A stretch of 26,494 nucleotides of DNA from an uncultured Ruminococcus sp. Lineage in GTDB: Bacteria > Bacillota > Clostridia > Oscillospirales > Acutalibacteraceae. The DNA lies in NCBI GenBank assembly GCA_902803585.1, contig CADCQO010000306.1, forward strand, positions 1 to 26,494. Direction: 5' to 3'. Within the stretch, counting starts at the first letter, position 1; each line of letters begins with the position of its first letter. The translations under genes were made by a program, and so were the position numbers. This document shows positions 1 through 6,441 of the stretch, piece by piece. Under the pieces are notes generated by a model. The model saw nothing but the letters and a program-made list of their open reading frames with translations. It did not search any database and was not told the DNA's origin.

Positions 1-503
1 CACTTGATGCCTACAAAAAACAGCTGCGTGAAAAGCAGGAAGAAAGTCAGAATGAAAACGAAATCATTGTTACACCTTCAACAGGCGGTTATGTCTGGCC
101 TTGTCCGGGCTTTACCTATCTGACTTCTACCTTTGATGAATGGAGAGGCGAAAATAATCACGGTGCTCTGGATATTGCCGAAGCGGGTATTTACGGTGCA
201 AAAGTTGTTGCCTGTTATGACGGCGTTGTATTTGCTGCCTACTCATACTGTGAGCATGATTGGGGCAAGGATTCAAGCTGCGGCTGCGGCGGAGGCTATG
301 GCAATTACGTTATGATCGACCACGGAAACGGCAAAATTTCAATTTACGGACATTTGTCGGGTGTTACTGTTGAAGCGGGACAGACCGTCACCGCCGGTCA
401 GCTGATCGGCTATGTCGGTTCAACCGGCTACTCCACAGGCGCACATCTTCATTTTGAAACACGTTACAACAATGTACGCTACGACCCTATGTCGGAATAC
501 TGA
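1..503 (+). CDS. M23-family (LytM-type) zinc metallopeptidase, C-terminal part
   Basis: This gene is cut by the left edge; the frame is open from base 3 to the TGA at 501-503, giving about 166 residues. It starts with a charged, coiled-coil-like stretch (LDAYKKQLREKQEE), then a linker, then a complete LytM/M23 domain. The zinc-site motifs are visible: HxxxD (HGALD, His codon at 159) and HxH (HLHFE, His codons at 444 and 450). An N-terminal coiled coil before an M23 domain is the EnvC/NlpD-like layout of secreted murein hydrolases or their activators, so a cell-wall role outside the membrane is likely. The signal peptide would lie outside the window. A cysteine-rich loop (SSCGCGGGYG) sits inside the domain just before the GNYVMIDHGNG strand; I believe this occurs in other Ruminococcus-type M23 proteins, but have not checked. 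Confidence 0.93.
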   Translation, partial: LDAYKKQLREKQEESQNENEIIVTPSTGGYVWPCPGFTYLTSTFDEWRGENNHGALDIAEAGIYGAKVVACYDGVVFAAYSYCEHDWGKDSSCGCGGGYGNYVMIDHGNGKISIYGHLSGVTVEAGQTVTAGQLIGYVGSTGYSTGAHLHFETRYNNVRYDPMSEY

Positions 504-505
504 TG

Positions 506-544
506 TAAAAAACGGGTGCAGAGAATTCAAATCCCTGCACCCGT
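506..544 (-). terminator. Rho-independent terminator between convergent genes
   Basis: A 10-bp perfect stem, ACGGGTGCAG (512-521) with CTGCACCCGT (535-544), is followed on the minus strand by six or more T residues (506-511 read in reverse). It ends transcription of the DUF368 gene, whose stop is at 548. The plus-strand M23 gene ends at 503, so the same hairpin probably serves it too, although the plus-side T tract is broken. Confidence 0.85.
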
Positions 545-547
545 ATG

Positions 548-1489
548 TTATTTGTTTTTGCCACCTGCTTGTGCCGCAGGCTTTCTGAATTTTTCCTTCA
601 GCTTGTCACTGCCAAAGAACAGTGCAATTGCCAGACCGATCAGTGCTACAACAACCGATACGGTAATATTGACCGGTGTAAATGTGAAATTGCTGACTTC
701 CTGCGTTTGACTCTGTGCCTGAAATTTCATGAAAATGACCAGCGGGGAACCCAGCATCAGACCAATGATAGCAAAAAATGTCATCTGCGGGAAACGCTTG
801 ATGCAGATATCGATCAGTTTGGCACCGAAAACAATGCCGAAAATAACGCCCAGTCCCACAGGCAGCAGTATCATGCAGCTGTCCATAAAATGTTTGGTCA
901 GGTCGGAAATAGCGCTGATAACAGAAGCATACAAACCAAATACCATAAGAATCATAGAACCGCTGACACCAGGGATAATCATGCACATGGCTGCAACCGC
1001 CGAACCAAAAAACATATACATCCAGTTGGCAAAATTCAGCTGTATGGCGGCGGCGTTCTCTGCGGTCTGTCCTTCTGTATTGACAAATGCCAGTGCGGTC
1101 ATGCCGGCTAACATAAGCACCAACGGAATGATGGATACCGGACGGAATTTTGTTTCAGTCGCCTTGCGGAATACCAAAGGCAGGCTTCCCACAATCAGAC
1201 CGATAAAAAAGAAACAGGTCGGCAGCGGAAAATATGCAATCAGGTACTTGATGAGCTTGGAAAAAATCACAATGCCCGCTCCCCCGCCAATCAGAATCGG
1301 AAGGAGAAACTTGATACTCTGTTTAAAATGCTTTCTCAGACCTGTAAAAGAATCAATCAGCTTATCGTAAATATTCAGCATAACAGCCATCGTGCCGCCG
1401 CTGACACCAGGGATAATGTTGGCTACACCAATAATACAGCCGTAAACCATGTTCAATATGATATCCAGATACTTTTTTAACACGTTCAT
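548..1489 (-). CDS. DUF368 family membrane protein, PopT-type undecaprenyl-phosphate transporter
   Basis: This is a 313-residue polytopic membrane protein with about eight to nine hydrophobic segments. The family signature is present twice, as IIPGVSGG at residues 25-32 and IIPGVSGS at 171-178, the internal repeat that characterises DUF368. DUF368 proteins (PopT) have been linked to returning undecaprenyl phosphate, the lipid carrier for peptidoglycan and surface polymers, to the inner face of the membrane. The function is taken from the family, not from this sequence alone. The start is ATG at 1489 with AAGGAG seven bases upstream. The length is normal for the family. It lies 32 bases after the DUF6472 gene on the same strand and is probably cotranscribed from the promoter at 1732-1760, ending at the hairpin at 506-544. 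Confidence 0.93.
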   Translation of the reverse strand: MNVLKKYLDIILNMVYGCIIGVANIIPGVSGGTMAVMLNIYDKLIDSFTGLRKHFKQSIKFLLPILIGGGAGIVIFSKLIKYLIAYFPLPTCFFFIGLIVGSLPLVFRKATETKFRPVSIIPLVLMLAGMTALAFVNTEGQTAENAAAIQLNFANWMYMFFGSAVAAMCMIIPGVSGSMILMVFGLYASVISAISDLTKHFMDSCMILLPVGLGVIFGIVFGAKLIDICIKRFPQMTFFAIIGLMLGSPLVIFMKFQAQSQTQEVSNFTFTPVNITVSVVVALIGLAIALFFGSDKLKEKFRKPAAQAGGKNK

Positions 1490-1521
1490 AGCAACGCTCC
1501 TTATGTTCTTATAGAGAAATT

Positions 1522-1704
1522 TCAGTTCTGCCTGCGAACAACCGCATATTCATCGTCATTTCTGTAATACGGGCACGACTCTGCTGTACCAGATAAAAAC
1601 CGTGCTGTTTCGTCCTCGTCCAGACACGCCATACACTCGTAACATTCATAATCATCGTTGTAAACATATTGGCTGCAGCTTTCACAGCCTGAAAATGCCG
1701 TCAT
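1522..1704 (-). CDS. Small cysteine-rich DUF6472-like protein
   Basis: A 60-residue acidic protein with six cysteines (7, 10, 21, 24, 27 and 44) spaced CxxC ... CxxCxxC ... C, then a SCPYYRNDDEY stretch near the C terminus. I recognise the pattern (CESC-YVYD-Y-CY-C-LDEDE-RFLSG-SCPYYR) as DUF6472, small proteins of Clostridia with no known function. The cysteine pattern suggests bound zinc or another metal; that is inference. The start is ATG at 1704 with AAGGGGG nine bases upstream; an overlapping upstream ATG would give only three codons. It is the first gene of a likely operon with the DUF368 transporter. Confidence 0.85.
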   Translation of the reverse strand: MTAFSGCESCSQYVYNDDYECYECMACLDEDETARFLSGTAESCPYYRNDDEYAVVRRQN

Positions 1705-1731
1705 TTCCTCATACCCCCTTTACCGTTCTCC

Positions 1732-1760
1732 ATAGTATCATAATACGAAAAAATTTTCAA
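1732..1760 (-). promoter_or_regulatory. Sigma-A promoter for the DUF6472-DUF368 operon
   Basis: On the minus strand, TTGAAA (1760-1755), a 17-base spacer, then TACTAT (1737-1732) preceded by an extended -10 TGA. The start codon at 1704 lies about 28 bases downstream. Confidence 0.7.
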
Positions 1761-1916
1761 TCGGAGACCAGAAAAAAAACAACTAAATTTCCCTCCGTCT
1801 TTCAGCAGCCTTTTGTTCCTTCTTGTAAAAAAAGACAGAGATATCTGCCGGAGGGTACAAAAACACGGGAGAAATATACAAAGCGTATTTTTTTTGAATT
1901 TTTTTCTAAAAAACAC

Positions 1917-1945
1917 TTGCAATTTTCCCGAATAAATGATAATAT
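1917..1945 (+). promoter_or_regulatory. Probable rpsT promoter
   Basis: TTGCAA at 1917-1922 and TAATAT at 1940-1945 are separated by 17 bases. An overlapping TGATAAT gives a second possible -10. The implied leader is about 30 bases. Between this and the divergent promoter at 1732-1760 there is only AT-rich sequence with a short CCCTCCG/CGGAGGG inverted match (about 1791-1855) of unclear meaning. Confidence 0.6.
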
Positions 1946-1982
1946 AAGCTGTACGCGATAGTAGGAAAAGGGAGGTGTCTGT

Positions 1983-2243
1983 ATGCCTAATATCAAATCA
2001 GCAAAAAAGCGTGTAAAGGTTGCTGCTGCCAGAACAGCTGCCAATAAGATTGTTAAGAGCAATCTGAAGACCAGCATCAAGAAGGCTGTTGCTGCTGTTG
2101 AGAGCGGTGCTTCGGATAAAGATATGGCTGTACGTGTAGCGATCAAGAAGATTGATCAGGCCGCTGCTAAGGGTATCCTTAAGAAGAATACGGCTTCAAG
2201 AAGAAAGTCTTCTCTGGCTCGCAAGCTTAACGCTTCTGCCTGA
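1983..2243 (+). CDS. rpsT: 30S ribosomal protein S20
   Basis: An 86-residue, very basic, alanine- and lysine-rich helical protein beginning MPNIKSAKKRVKV. This matches the S20 N-terminal signature (MxNIKSAKKR), and the length is normal. S20 binds 16S rRNA early in assembly of the small ribosomal subunit. The ribosome site GGGAGG lies about six bases before the ATG. It appears monocistronic, between the promoter at 1917-1945 and the terminator at 2295-2328. It is divergent from the DUF6472-DUF368 operon. Confidence 0.98.
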   Translation: MPNIKSAKKRVKVAAARTAANKIVKSNLKTSIKKAVAAVESGASDKDMAVRVAIKKIDQAAAKGILKKNTASRRKSSLARKLNASA

Positions 2244-2294
2244 GCCAAAAAACAGATTTGACTGAATTCAATAAGACGATGTCATCTCGCACCA

Positions 2295-2328
2295 AAAGCA
2301 GAACCGCCATGTTCTGCTTTCTTTTTTT
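2295..2328 (+). terminator. Rho-independent terminator after rpsT
   Basis: A perfect 10-bp stem, AAAGCAGAAC (2295-2304) with GTTCTGCTTT (2311-2320), has a six-base loop and is followed by CTTTTTTT (2321-2328). It isolates rpsT from the next unit. Confidence 0.9.
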
Positions 2329-2378
2329 GCCTGAAGAGTCTTTTCGCCAATATTTCGCTAATATTTGTCATAATATTC

Positions 2379-2407
2379 TTGACTTTTTTGTAAAAGAATT
2401 ATATAAT
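2379..2407 (+). promoter_or_regulatory. Near-consensus sigma-A promoter for a small membrane protein gene
   Basis: TTGACT (2379-2384), a 17-base spacer, then a perfect TATAAT (2402-2407). The only gene before the terminator at 2641-2673 is the 49-codon ORF starting at 2444, so this strong promoter appears dedicated to it. Confidence 0.8.
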
Positions 2408-2443
2408 TAGCTTAAGCTGAACTTCACGTTAGGAGGAATCTAT

Positions 2444-2593
2444 ATGAGTAAAAAATTCTTCATCATCTTTATTTCGATTGTCGTTGCTGTTGCTGCTTTG
2501 GCAGCCGCCTGGACAACGTGCATGGTTATCAAGAAGAAGCATCAGAAAGAAGAAGAGGATCTGGAACATTATCTGGACAGCTCTATTGAGTAA
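2444..2593 (+). CDS. 49-residue single-pass membrane microprotein, unknown function
   Basis: This short gene starts at an ATG with a strong ribosome site AGGAGGAA (2431-2438) six bases upstream and ends with TAA at 2591-2593. The product starts MSKKFF, has one hydrophobic segment (about residues 5-28, rich in Ile, Val and Ala with one Cys just after it), then a basic stop-transfer patch (KKKH) and an acidic tail (KEEEDLEHYLDSSIE). The likely topology is a single membrane anchor with a cytoplasmic charged tail. I do not recognise a family. A near-perfect promoter, a strong ribosome site and a dedicated terminator argue that it is a real, well-expressed gene. Confidence 0.75.
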   Translation: MSKKFFIIFISIVVAVAALAAAWTTCMVIKKKHQKEEEDLEHYLDSSIE

Positions 2594-2640
2594 TGGCCTT
2601 TTATCGTTCTGTCCTGTTGAATGCTGCTGTCAATATTTCG

Positions 2641-2673
2641 GGAGTCGGGCTGTTTGTGCTCGTCTCCTTTTTT
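2641..2673 (+). terminator. Rho-independent terminator after the 49-codon gene
   Basis: GGAGTCGGGC (2641-2650) pairs with GCTCGTCTCC (2658-2667), with one T-T mismatch and one G-T pair, a seven-base loop and six T residues (2668-2673). Confidence 0.75.
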
Positions 2674-2715
2674 ATTACCTCCGACAGCACAAAAGAAACT
2701 GCCTGTACCATATTC

Positions 2716-2777
2716 TTGACAAAAAATAAGATAATAGTATAAAACTATTGTATTTTCCGGAGGATTTATGCTATACT
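2716..2777 (+). promoter_or_regulatory. Promoter region of the flavodiiron fusion gene (two candidates)
   Basis: Candidate one is TTGACA (2716-2721), a 16-base spacer and TATAAA (2738-2743). Candidate two is TTGTAT (2748-2753), an 18-base spacer and TATACT (2772-2777) with an extended TGC just before it. Either would feed the gene starting at 2809. I cannot tell which is used, or whether both are. Confidence 0.6.
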
Positions 2778-2808
2778 GTAAGGGAATACTATGCAAAGGA
2801 GCTTTCTT

Positions 2809-4599
2809 ATGAACATTACAAAAGATATTCTCTATGTGGGTGTCAATGACCACAAAATCGACTTGTTTGAAGGACAATATGACGTTCCTAACGGTATGGC
2901 ATACAATTCCTATGTCATTGCAGATGAGAAAATCGCTGTTATGGATACCGTCGACCGCCACTTTACACAGGAATGGCTTGATAACCTCGAAAATGCTCTC
3001 GGAGGCAAAAAGCCTGATTATCTCATCGTACAGCATATGGAGCCGGATCACAGTGCTAACATCGTCAACTTTATGAGCAACTATCCTGAAGCTGTTATCG
3101 TATCAAGCAGTAAGGCTTTCACCATGATGAACAACTTCTTCGGTACACAGTTTGAAGACAGACGCATTGTTGTCAGTGAAGGCAGCACACTCGTTCTCGG
3201 TGAGCATACTCTCCATTTTGTCGCCGCACCAATGGTACACTGGCCGGAAGTAATTGTCACCTATGACAGCAAAGATAAGGTATTGTTCAGCGCTGACGGT
3301 TTTGGAAAATTCGGCGCATTAGATGTCGATGAGGATTGGGCGTGTGAAGCAAGACGGTACTATTTCGGCATTGTGGGCAAATACGGCGCACAGGTACAGA
3401 ATCTCCTGAAAAAAGCCGCTGCACTGGACATCCAGACAATCTGCCCGCTGCATGGACCCGTTCTGAAAGAAAATCTCGGCTATTATCTCAATCTCTATCA
3501 TATCTGGTCAAGCTATGGCGTAGAGAGTGAAGGAATCATGATCGCCTACACCTCTGTCTATGGTCATACAAAGAAGGCGGTAGAACTGCTGGCAGAGGCA
3601 CTCAGACGCAGAGGCTGTCCGAAGGTCGCCGTCAATGATCTGGCTCGTGAAGATATGGCGGAATGTGTGGAAGATGCTTTCCGTTATGGTAAGATCGTTC
3701 TTGCTACTACCACTTATAATGCGGAAATCTTCCCGTTTATGCGTGAATTTATCAATCACCTGACAGAACGCAATTTCAGCAACAAAACGGTTGCCCTGAT
3801 TGAGAATGGTTCATGGGCTCCTCTCGCTGCTAAAACAATGAAGAGGATGCTCGAGGGCTGCAAGAACCTTAGCTTTACTGACACAACCGTCAAAATCCTG
3901 TCCGCTCTTAATGAAACCAGTAAACAGCAAATTGAACAGCTTGCTGATGAGCTTTGCCACGATTATATTGCACAGAACGGCGAAACAGCTGATAAACACG
4001 ATATGACCGCTCTGTTCAATATCGGCTATGGTCTTTATGTCGTTACCTCAAATGACGGCAAAAAAGACAACGGTCTGATTGTCAATACTGTAACACAGGT
4101 AACCAATTCCCCCAACCGTGTAGCAGTGTGCATCAATAAGCAGAACTATTCCCATCATATCATCAAACAGACCGGTATCATGAATGTGAACTGTCTTTCT
4201 GTGGAAGCACCCTTCAAAGTTTTTGAAACATTCGGTTTCCAGAGCGGAAGAAATGTAGATAAATTCGCCGGCTGCGAACCGCTCCATTCTGATAATGGTC
4301 TGGTATTCCTGCCCAAATATATCAATTCCTTTATGTCACTCAAAGTGGAAGATTATGTGGATCTGGATACACACGGTATGTTTATCTGCAGCATTACTGA
4401 GGCCAGAGTCATCAACGATAAGGAAACCATGAGCTATACCTACTACCAGAACAATGTGAAGCCAAAGCCTGAAACTGACGGTAAAAAAGGCTGGGTCTGC
4501 AAGGTATGCGGCTATATCTACGAAGGTGAGGAACTGCCGGAGGACTTCATCTGCCCGCTGTGTAAGCACGGTGCTTCCGACTTTGAGCCGATTTCATAA
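2809..4599 (+). CDS. Flavodiiron protein fused to flavin reductase and rubredoxin domains
   Basis: This 596-residue fusion probably reduces O2 to water, or NO to N2O, in the cytoplasm. Residues 1-240 form the metallo-beta-lactamase-like di-iron domain with all expected ligands visible: HMEPDH (H76, E78, D80, H81), H144, D163 and H215. Residues 243-385 form a flavodoxin domain with an FMN loop (IAYTSVYGHT). Residues 400-545 resemble a flavin reductase (FMN-binding split barrel) domain. The C terminus is a rubredoxin with CKVCGY and CPLC iron-binding pairs. Simple FprA proteins have only the first two domains; the extra modules could pass electrons from NAD(P)H to the di-iron site within one chain. 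ATG at 2809 is preferred over the in-frame ATG at 2791 because AAAGGAG (2795-2801) lies seven bases before it. It is a single-gene unit. Confidence 0.95.
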   Translation: MNITKDILYVGVNDHKIDLFEGQYDVPNGMAYNSYVIADEKIAVMDTVDRHFTQEWLDNLENALGGKKPDYLIVQHMEPDHSANIVNFMSNYPEAVIVSSSKAFTMMNNFFGTQFEDRRIVVSEGSTLVLGEHTLHFVAAPMVHWPEVIVTYDSKDKVLFSADGFGKFGALDVDEDWACEARRYYFGIVGKYGAQVQNLLKKAAALDIQTICPLHGPVLKENLGYYLNLYHIWSSYGVESEGIMIAYTSVYGHTKKAVELLAEALRRRGCPKVAVNDLAREDMAECVEDAFRYGKIVLATTTYNAEIFPFMREFINHLTERNFSNKTVALIENGSWAPLAAKTMKRMLEGCKNLSFTDTTVKILSALNETSKQQIEQLADELCHDYIAQNGETADKHDMTALFNIGYGLYVVTSNDGKKDNGLIVNTVTQVTNSPNRVAVCINKQNYSHHIIKQTGIMNVNCLSVEAPFKVFETFGFQSGRNVDKFAGCEPLHSDNGLVFLPKYINSFMSLKVEDYVDLDTHGMFICSITEARVINDKETMSYTYYQNNVKPKPETDGKKGWVCKVCGYIYEGEELPEDFICPLCKHGASDFEPIS

Positions 4600-4640
4600 T
4601 AATGATTTTTTTGAAGAAAATTTCGTAAAATATCACTATC

Positions 4641-4691
4641 ATGTCTGATGAACAGCAATCACTTTGACTGTCTGTTCATCGGGCATTTTTT
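4641..4691 (+). terminator. Rho-independent terminator after the flavodiiron gene
   Basis: GATGAACAG (4647-4655) pairs perfectly with CTGTTCATC (4672-4680). The stem extends through G-T pairs to 4641 and 4686, followed by a run of six T residues (4686-4691). Confidence 0.85.
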
Positions 4692-4791
4692 GTCTTTTCA
4701 GAGTGATAATTCCGTCGAAAATACACATACTAACAGTAACACAGAAATGACAAATTTGAAACATTTTTTGATATATTATTGAAAAACAGCA

Positions 4792-4820
4792 TTGAAATTC
4801 AGAATAAGATGTGATACAAT
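4792..4820 (+). promoter_or_regulatory. Sigma-A promoter of the L,D-transpeptidase gene
   Basis: TTGAAA (4792-4797), a 17-base spacer, then TACAAT (4815-4820) with an extended -10 TGA directly before it. The start codon lies about 50 bases downstream. Confidence 0.75.
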
Positions 4821-4873
4821 GTAGAGGATTTGACCAACTATCATATTTTCGTTTTATGAAGGGATAATACACC

Positions 4874-5860
4874 ATGACCGATCAAAAAAGGAAGGAAAAC
4901 AGAAAAAACCTGTTGATATTTTGTGGTATATCATTATTTCTGGCGGGCTGTCTTGTTGTGATGCAGCTGAAGCCATGGCACAATCTGGTAGGTCATGGCA
5001 CGTCAGGGAAGGAAAATACTGCCGCTTCTCAAAGTGATGACATAGAAACAAGCCACACCAGCAACACTGAAAATACGCTGTACAGCACCTACGGCCCTTT
5101 GTATAATATTGATATTTCTCTGAAAATCGGAAATGAAACGGAACATATCTCTATTGACAAGATTAAAGACTGGGTTACCGTCCACAAAAACGGAGATGAT
5201 TTCACATATAACGTGCATAACGAAAAAATCTCCGAATATACAAAATATCTGGCAGAACGATACAGCAATTTTCAGAGCTTCTTTACCTTTACTGCGGTAG
5301 ACGGTACGGAACAGTCTGTTCAGAACCAGAGTACCGGCTGGATCTTCGATGACAGCTATGCAGCCGAACAACTCAAAAAATATATTCTCGAAAATCGTTC
5401 CGTTTCACTTACCCTGACGGACAGGAGCAAGGAAAGCAACAAATGGTGGCACCGTGTAGCCTCCCAATATGATGCAGGTGATAAAAAGGGCGACTGCTAC
5501 GCAGAAGTCAGCATCTCGCATCAGTATATGTGGGTACACCAGAAGGGAAAGATCGTTCTTGAATCTCCTGTTGTCACGGGCTGTCCTTATACAGGTCACG
5601 ACACGCCGCAGGGTGCATTCATTATCTACACCAAACAGGAACACGCTACTCTTTATGGTCCCGGTTATGAAACAGAAGTGGATTACTGGATTGCTTTTGC
5701 TGATGACATCGGTTTTCATGATGCCTACTGGCAGGACAGCTTTGGCGGTGATGTCTATCTGACAAGCGGCTCGCACGGCTGTGTCAATATGCCGCTCGAT
5801 ACGGTTTCCAAGTTATATAAAATTGCTTATGTCAATATGCCGGTGTATGTATACTACTGA
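4874..5860 (+). CDS. Membrane-anchored L,D-transpeptidase (YkuD domain)
   Basis: A 328-residue protein with a short basic N terminus, one membrane segment (about residues 12-32), a Ser/Thr/Asn-rich linker, a middle domain (about 70-185) and a C-terminal YkuD catalytic domain (about 200-328). The catalytic signature SHGCVNMP is complete, with nucleophile Cys303 and His301; His282 lies in GFHDAYW. The DTPQGAF stretch is also typical. These enzymes form 3-3 peptidoglycan cross-links or related bonds on the outer face of the membrane and resist most penicillins. The middle domain resembles the peptidoglycan-binding-like domain often found before YkuD in Clostridia, but I call that with less certainty. 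The start ATG at 4874 has a modest GAAGGG site upstream. It has its own promoter and terminator. Confidence 0.95.
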   Translation: MTDQKRKENRKNLLIFCGISLFLAGCLVVMQLKPWHNLVGHGTSGKENTAASQSDDIETSHTSNTENTLYSTYGPLYNIDISLKIGNETEHISIDKIKDWVTVHKNGDDFTYNVHNEKISEYTKYLAERYSNFQSFFTFTAVDGTEQSVQNQSTGWIFDDSYAAEQLKKYILENRSVSLTLTDRSKESNKWWHRVASQYDAGDKKGDCYAEVSISHQYMWVHQKGKIVLESPVVTGCPYTGHDTPQGAFIIYTKQEHATLYGPGYETEVDYWIAFADDIGFHDAYWQDSFGGDVYLTSGSHGCVNMPLDTVSKLYKIAYVNMPVYVYY

Positions 5861-5868
5861 ATATCACA

Positions 5869-5909
5869 CGGCGGGCACAGGAAAATACTCCTCTGCCCGC
5901 CGCTTTTTT
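5869..5909 (+). terminator. Rho-independent terminator after the L,D-transpeptidase gene
   Basis: CGGCGGGCA (5869-5877) pairs with TGCCCGCCG (5894-5902). After one C-C mismatch the stem continues as AGGA/TCCT around a six-base loop. CTTTTTT follows at 5903-5909. It is nearly identical to the hairpin at 5930-5967. Confidence 0.9.
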
Positions 5910-5929
5910 ATCCGGATTACCAGACGCTG

Positions 5930-5967
5930 AACGGCGGACACAGGAAAATGTTCCTCTGTCCGCCGTT
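5930..5967. repeat. Second copy of the terminator-like hairpin
   Basis: AACGGCGGACA (5930-5940) pairs with TGTCCGCCGTT (5957-5967). After a C-C mismatch, AGGAA pairs with TTCCT around an AATG loop. It is a tandem near-copy of the hairpin at 5869-5902; one G-C pair has become A-T on both arms, so the pairing is kept. The plus side continues CTTCTGTTT, a weak T tract. It lies just after the asnB remnant on the minus strand and may serve convergent transcription from both sides. Confidence 0.75.
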
Positions 5968-5974
5968 CTTCTGT

Positions 5975-6418
5975 TTACACAATGATAACCTTATTGTTGC
6001 GAAACCAATGATCCAGCTGAATAATATAGGCTAAAATCTGAGGTGCTTTCATCAGCTGACCATACCAGGGAGAAGAAACTCTGTCGGGGTATTGTATAAT
6101 CATCTCTACACCGTTCTTATCCAGAATTTCTGACAATGGCGAAGTCTTATCCTCCAGAATTTTTTTGACCTCTCCTGCACAAAGCTCAAAATACAAAGGA
6201 TGATGCGTTTTTGGATAGGGACTCTTTTTCCTGTCGATGATAACATCGGGCAGCAGTCCTCTGAAGGCTTCTCTGACAATGCCCTTTTCCCTTCCGTTCA
6301 GGGCTTTCATTGTCCACGGCAGGTTAAAGGCGTAATCCACGATACGATAATCGCAGAACGGCACTCTGACCTCCAGACCATGCGCCATTGACATTCTGTC
6401 TTTTCTATCACACAAGGA
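5975..6418 (-). pseudogene. asnB: asnB remnant: C-terminal fragment of asparagine synthetase
   Basis: About 146 codons read as the C-terminal end of glutamine-hydrolysing asparagine synthetase B. The conserved DRKDRMSMAHGLEVRVPFCD stretch is present, followed by the usual helical tail (YPKTHHPLY, DHWF) and a TAA stop at 5975. The whole protein is normally about 600 residues, so the glutaminase domain and the ATP-pyrophosphatase core of the synthetase domain are missing. Upstream of about 6418 the frame stays open but does not look like AsnB, and it runs into the stop of the giant gene (6442) in another frame. No ribosome site precedes the fragment and its first start-like codon is TTG. It is best read as a non-functional remnant left when the neighbouring sequence replaced the 5' part of asnB. 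Confidence 0.8.
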
Positions 6419-6441
6419 TATAGCGGAAAAACAGAATGCGT

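Noticed and set aside
545..1370. Plus-strand frames opposite the DUF368 gene (188 and 213 codons)
   Set aside because: They lie fully antisense to a clear membrane protein gene and show no family features or start signals.
1791..1855. CCCTCCG/CGGAGGG inverted match upstream of rpsT as a possible ribosomal-protein leader structure
   Set aside because: It lies upstream of the predicted rpsT promoter, so it would not be in the rpsT transcript, and the arms are far apart.
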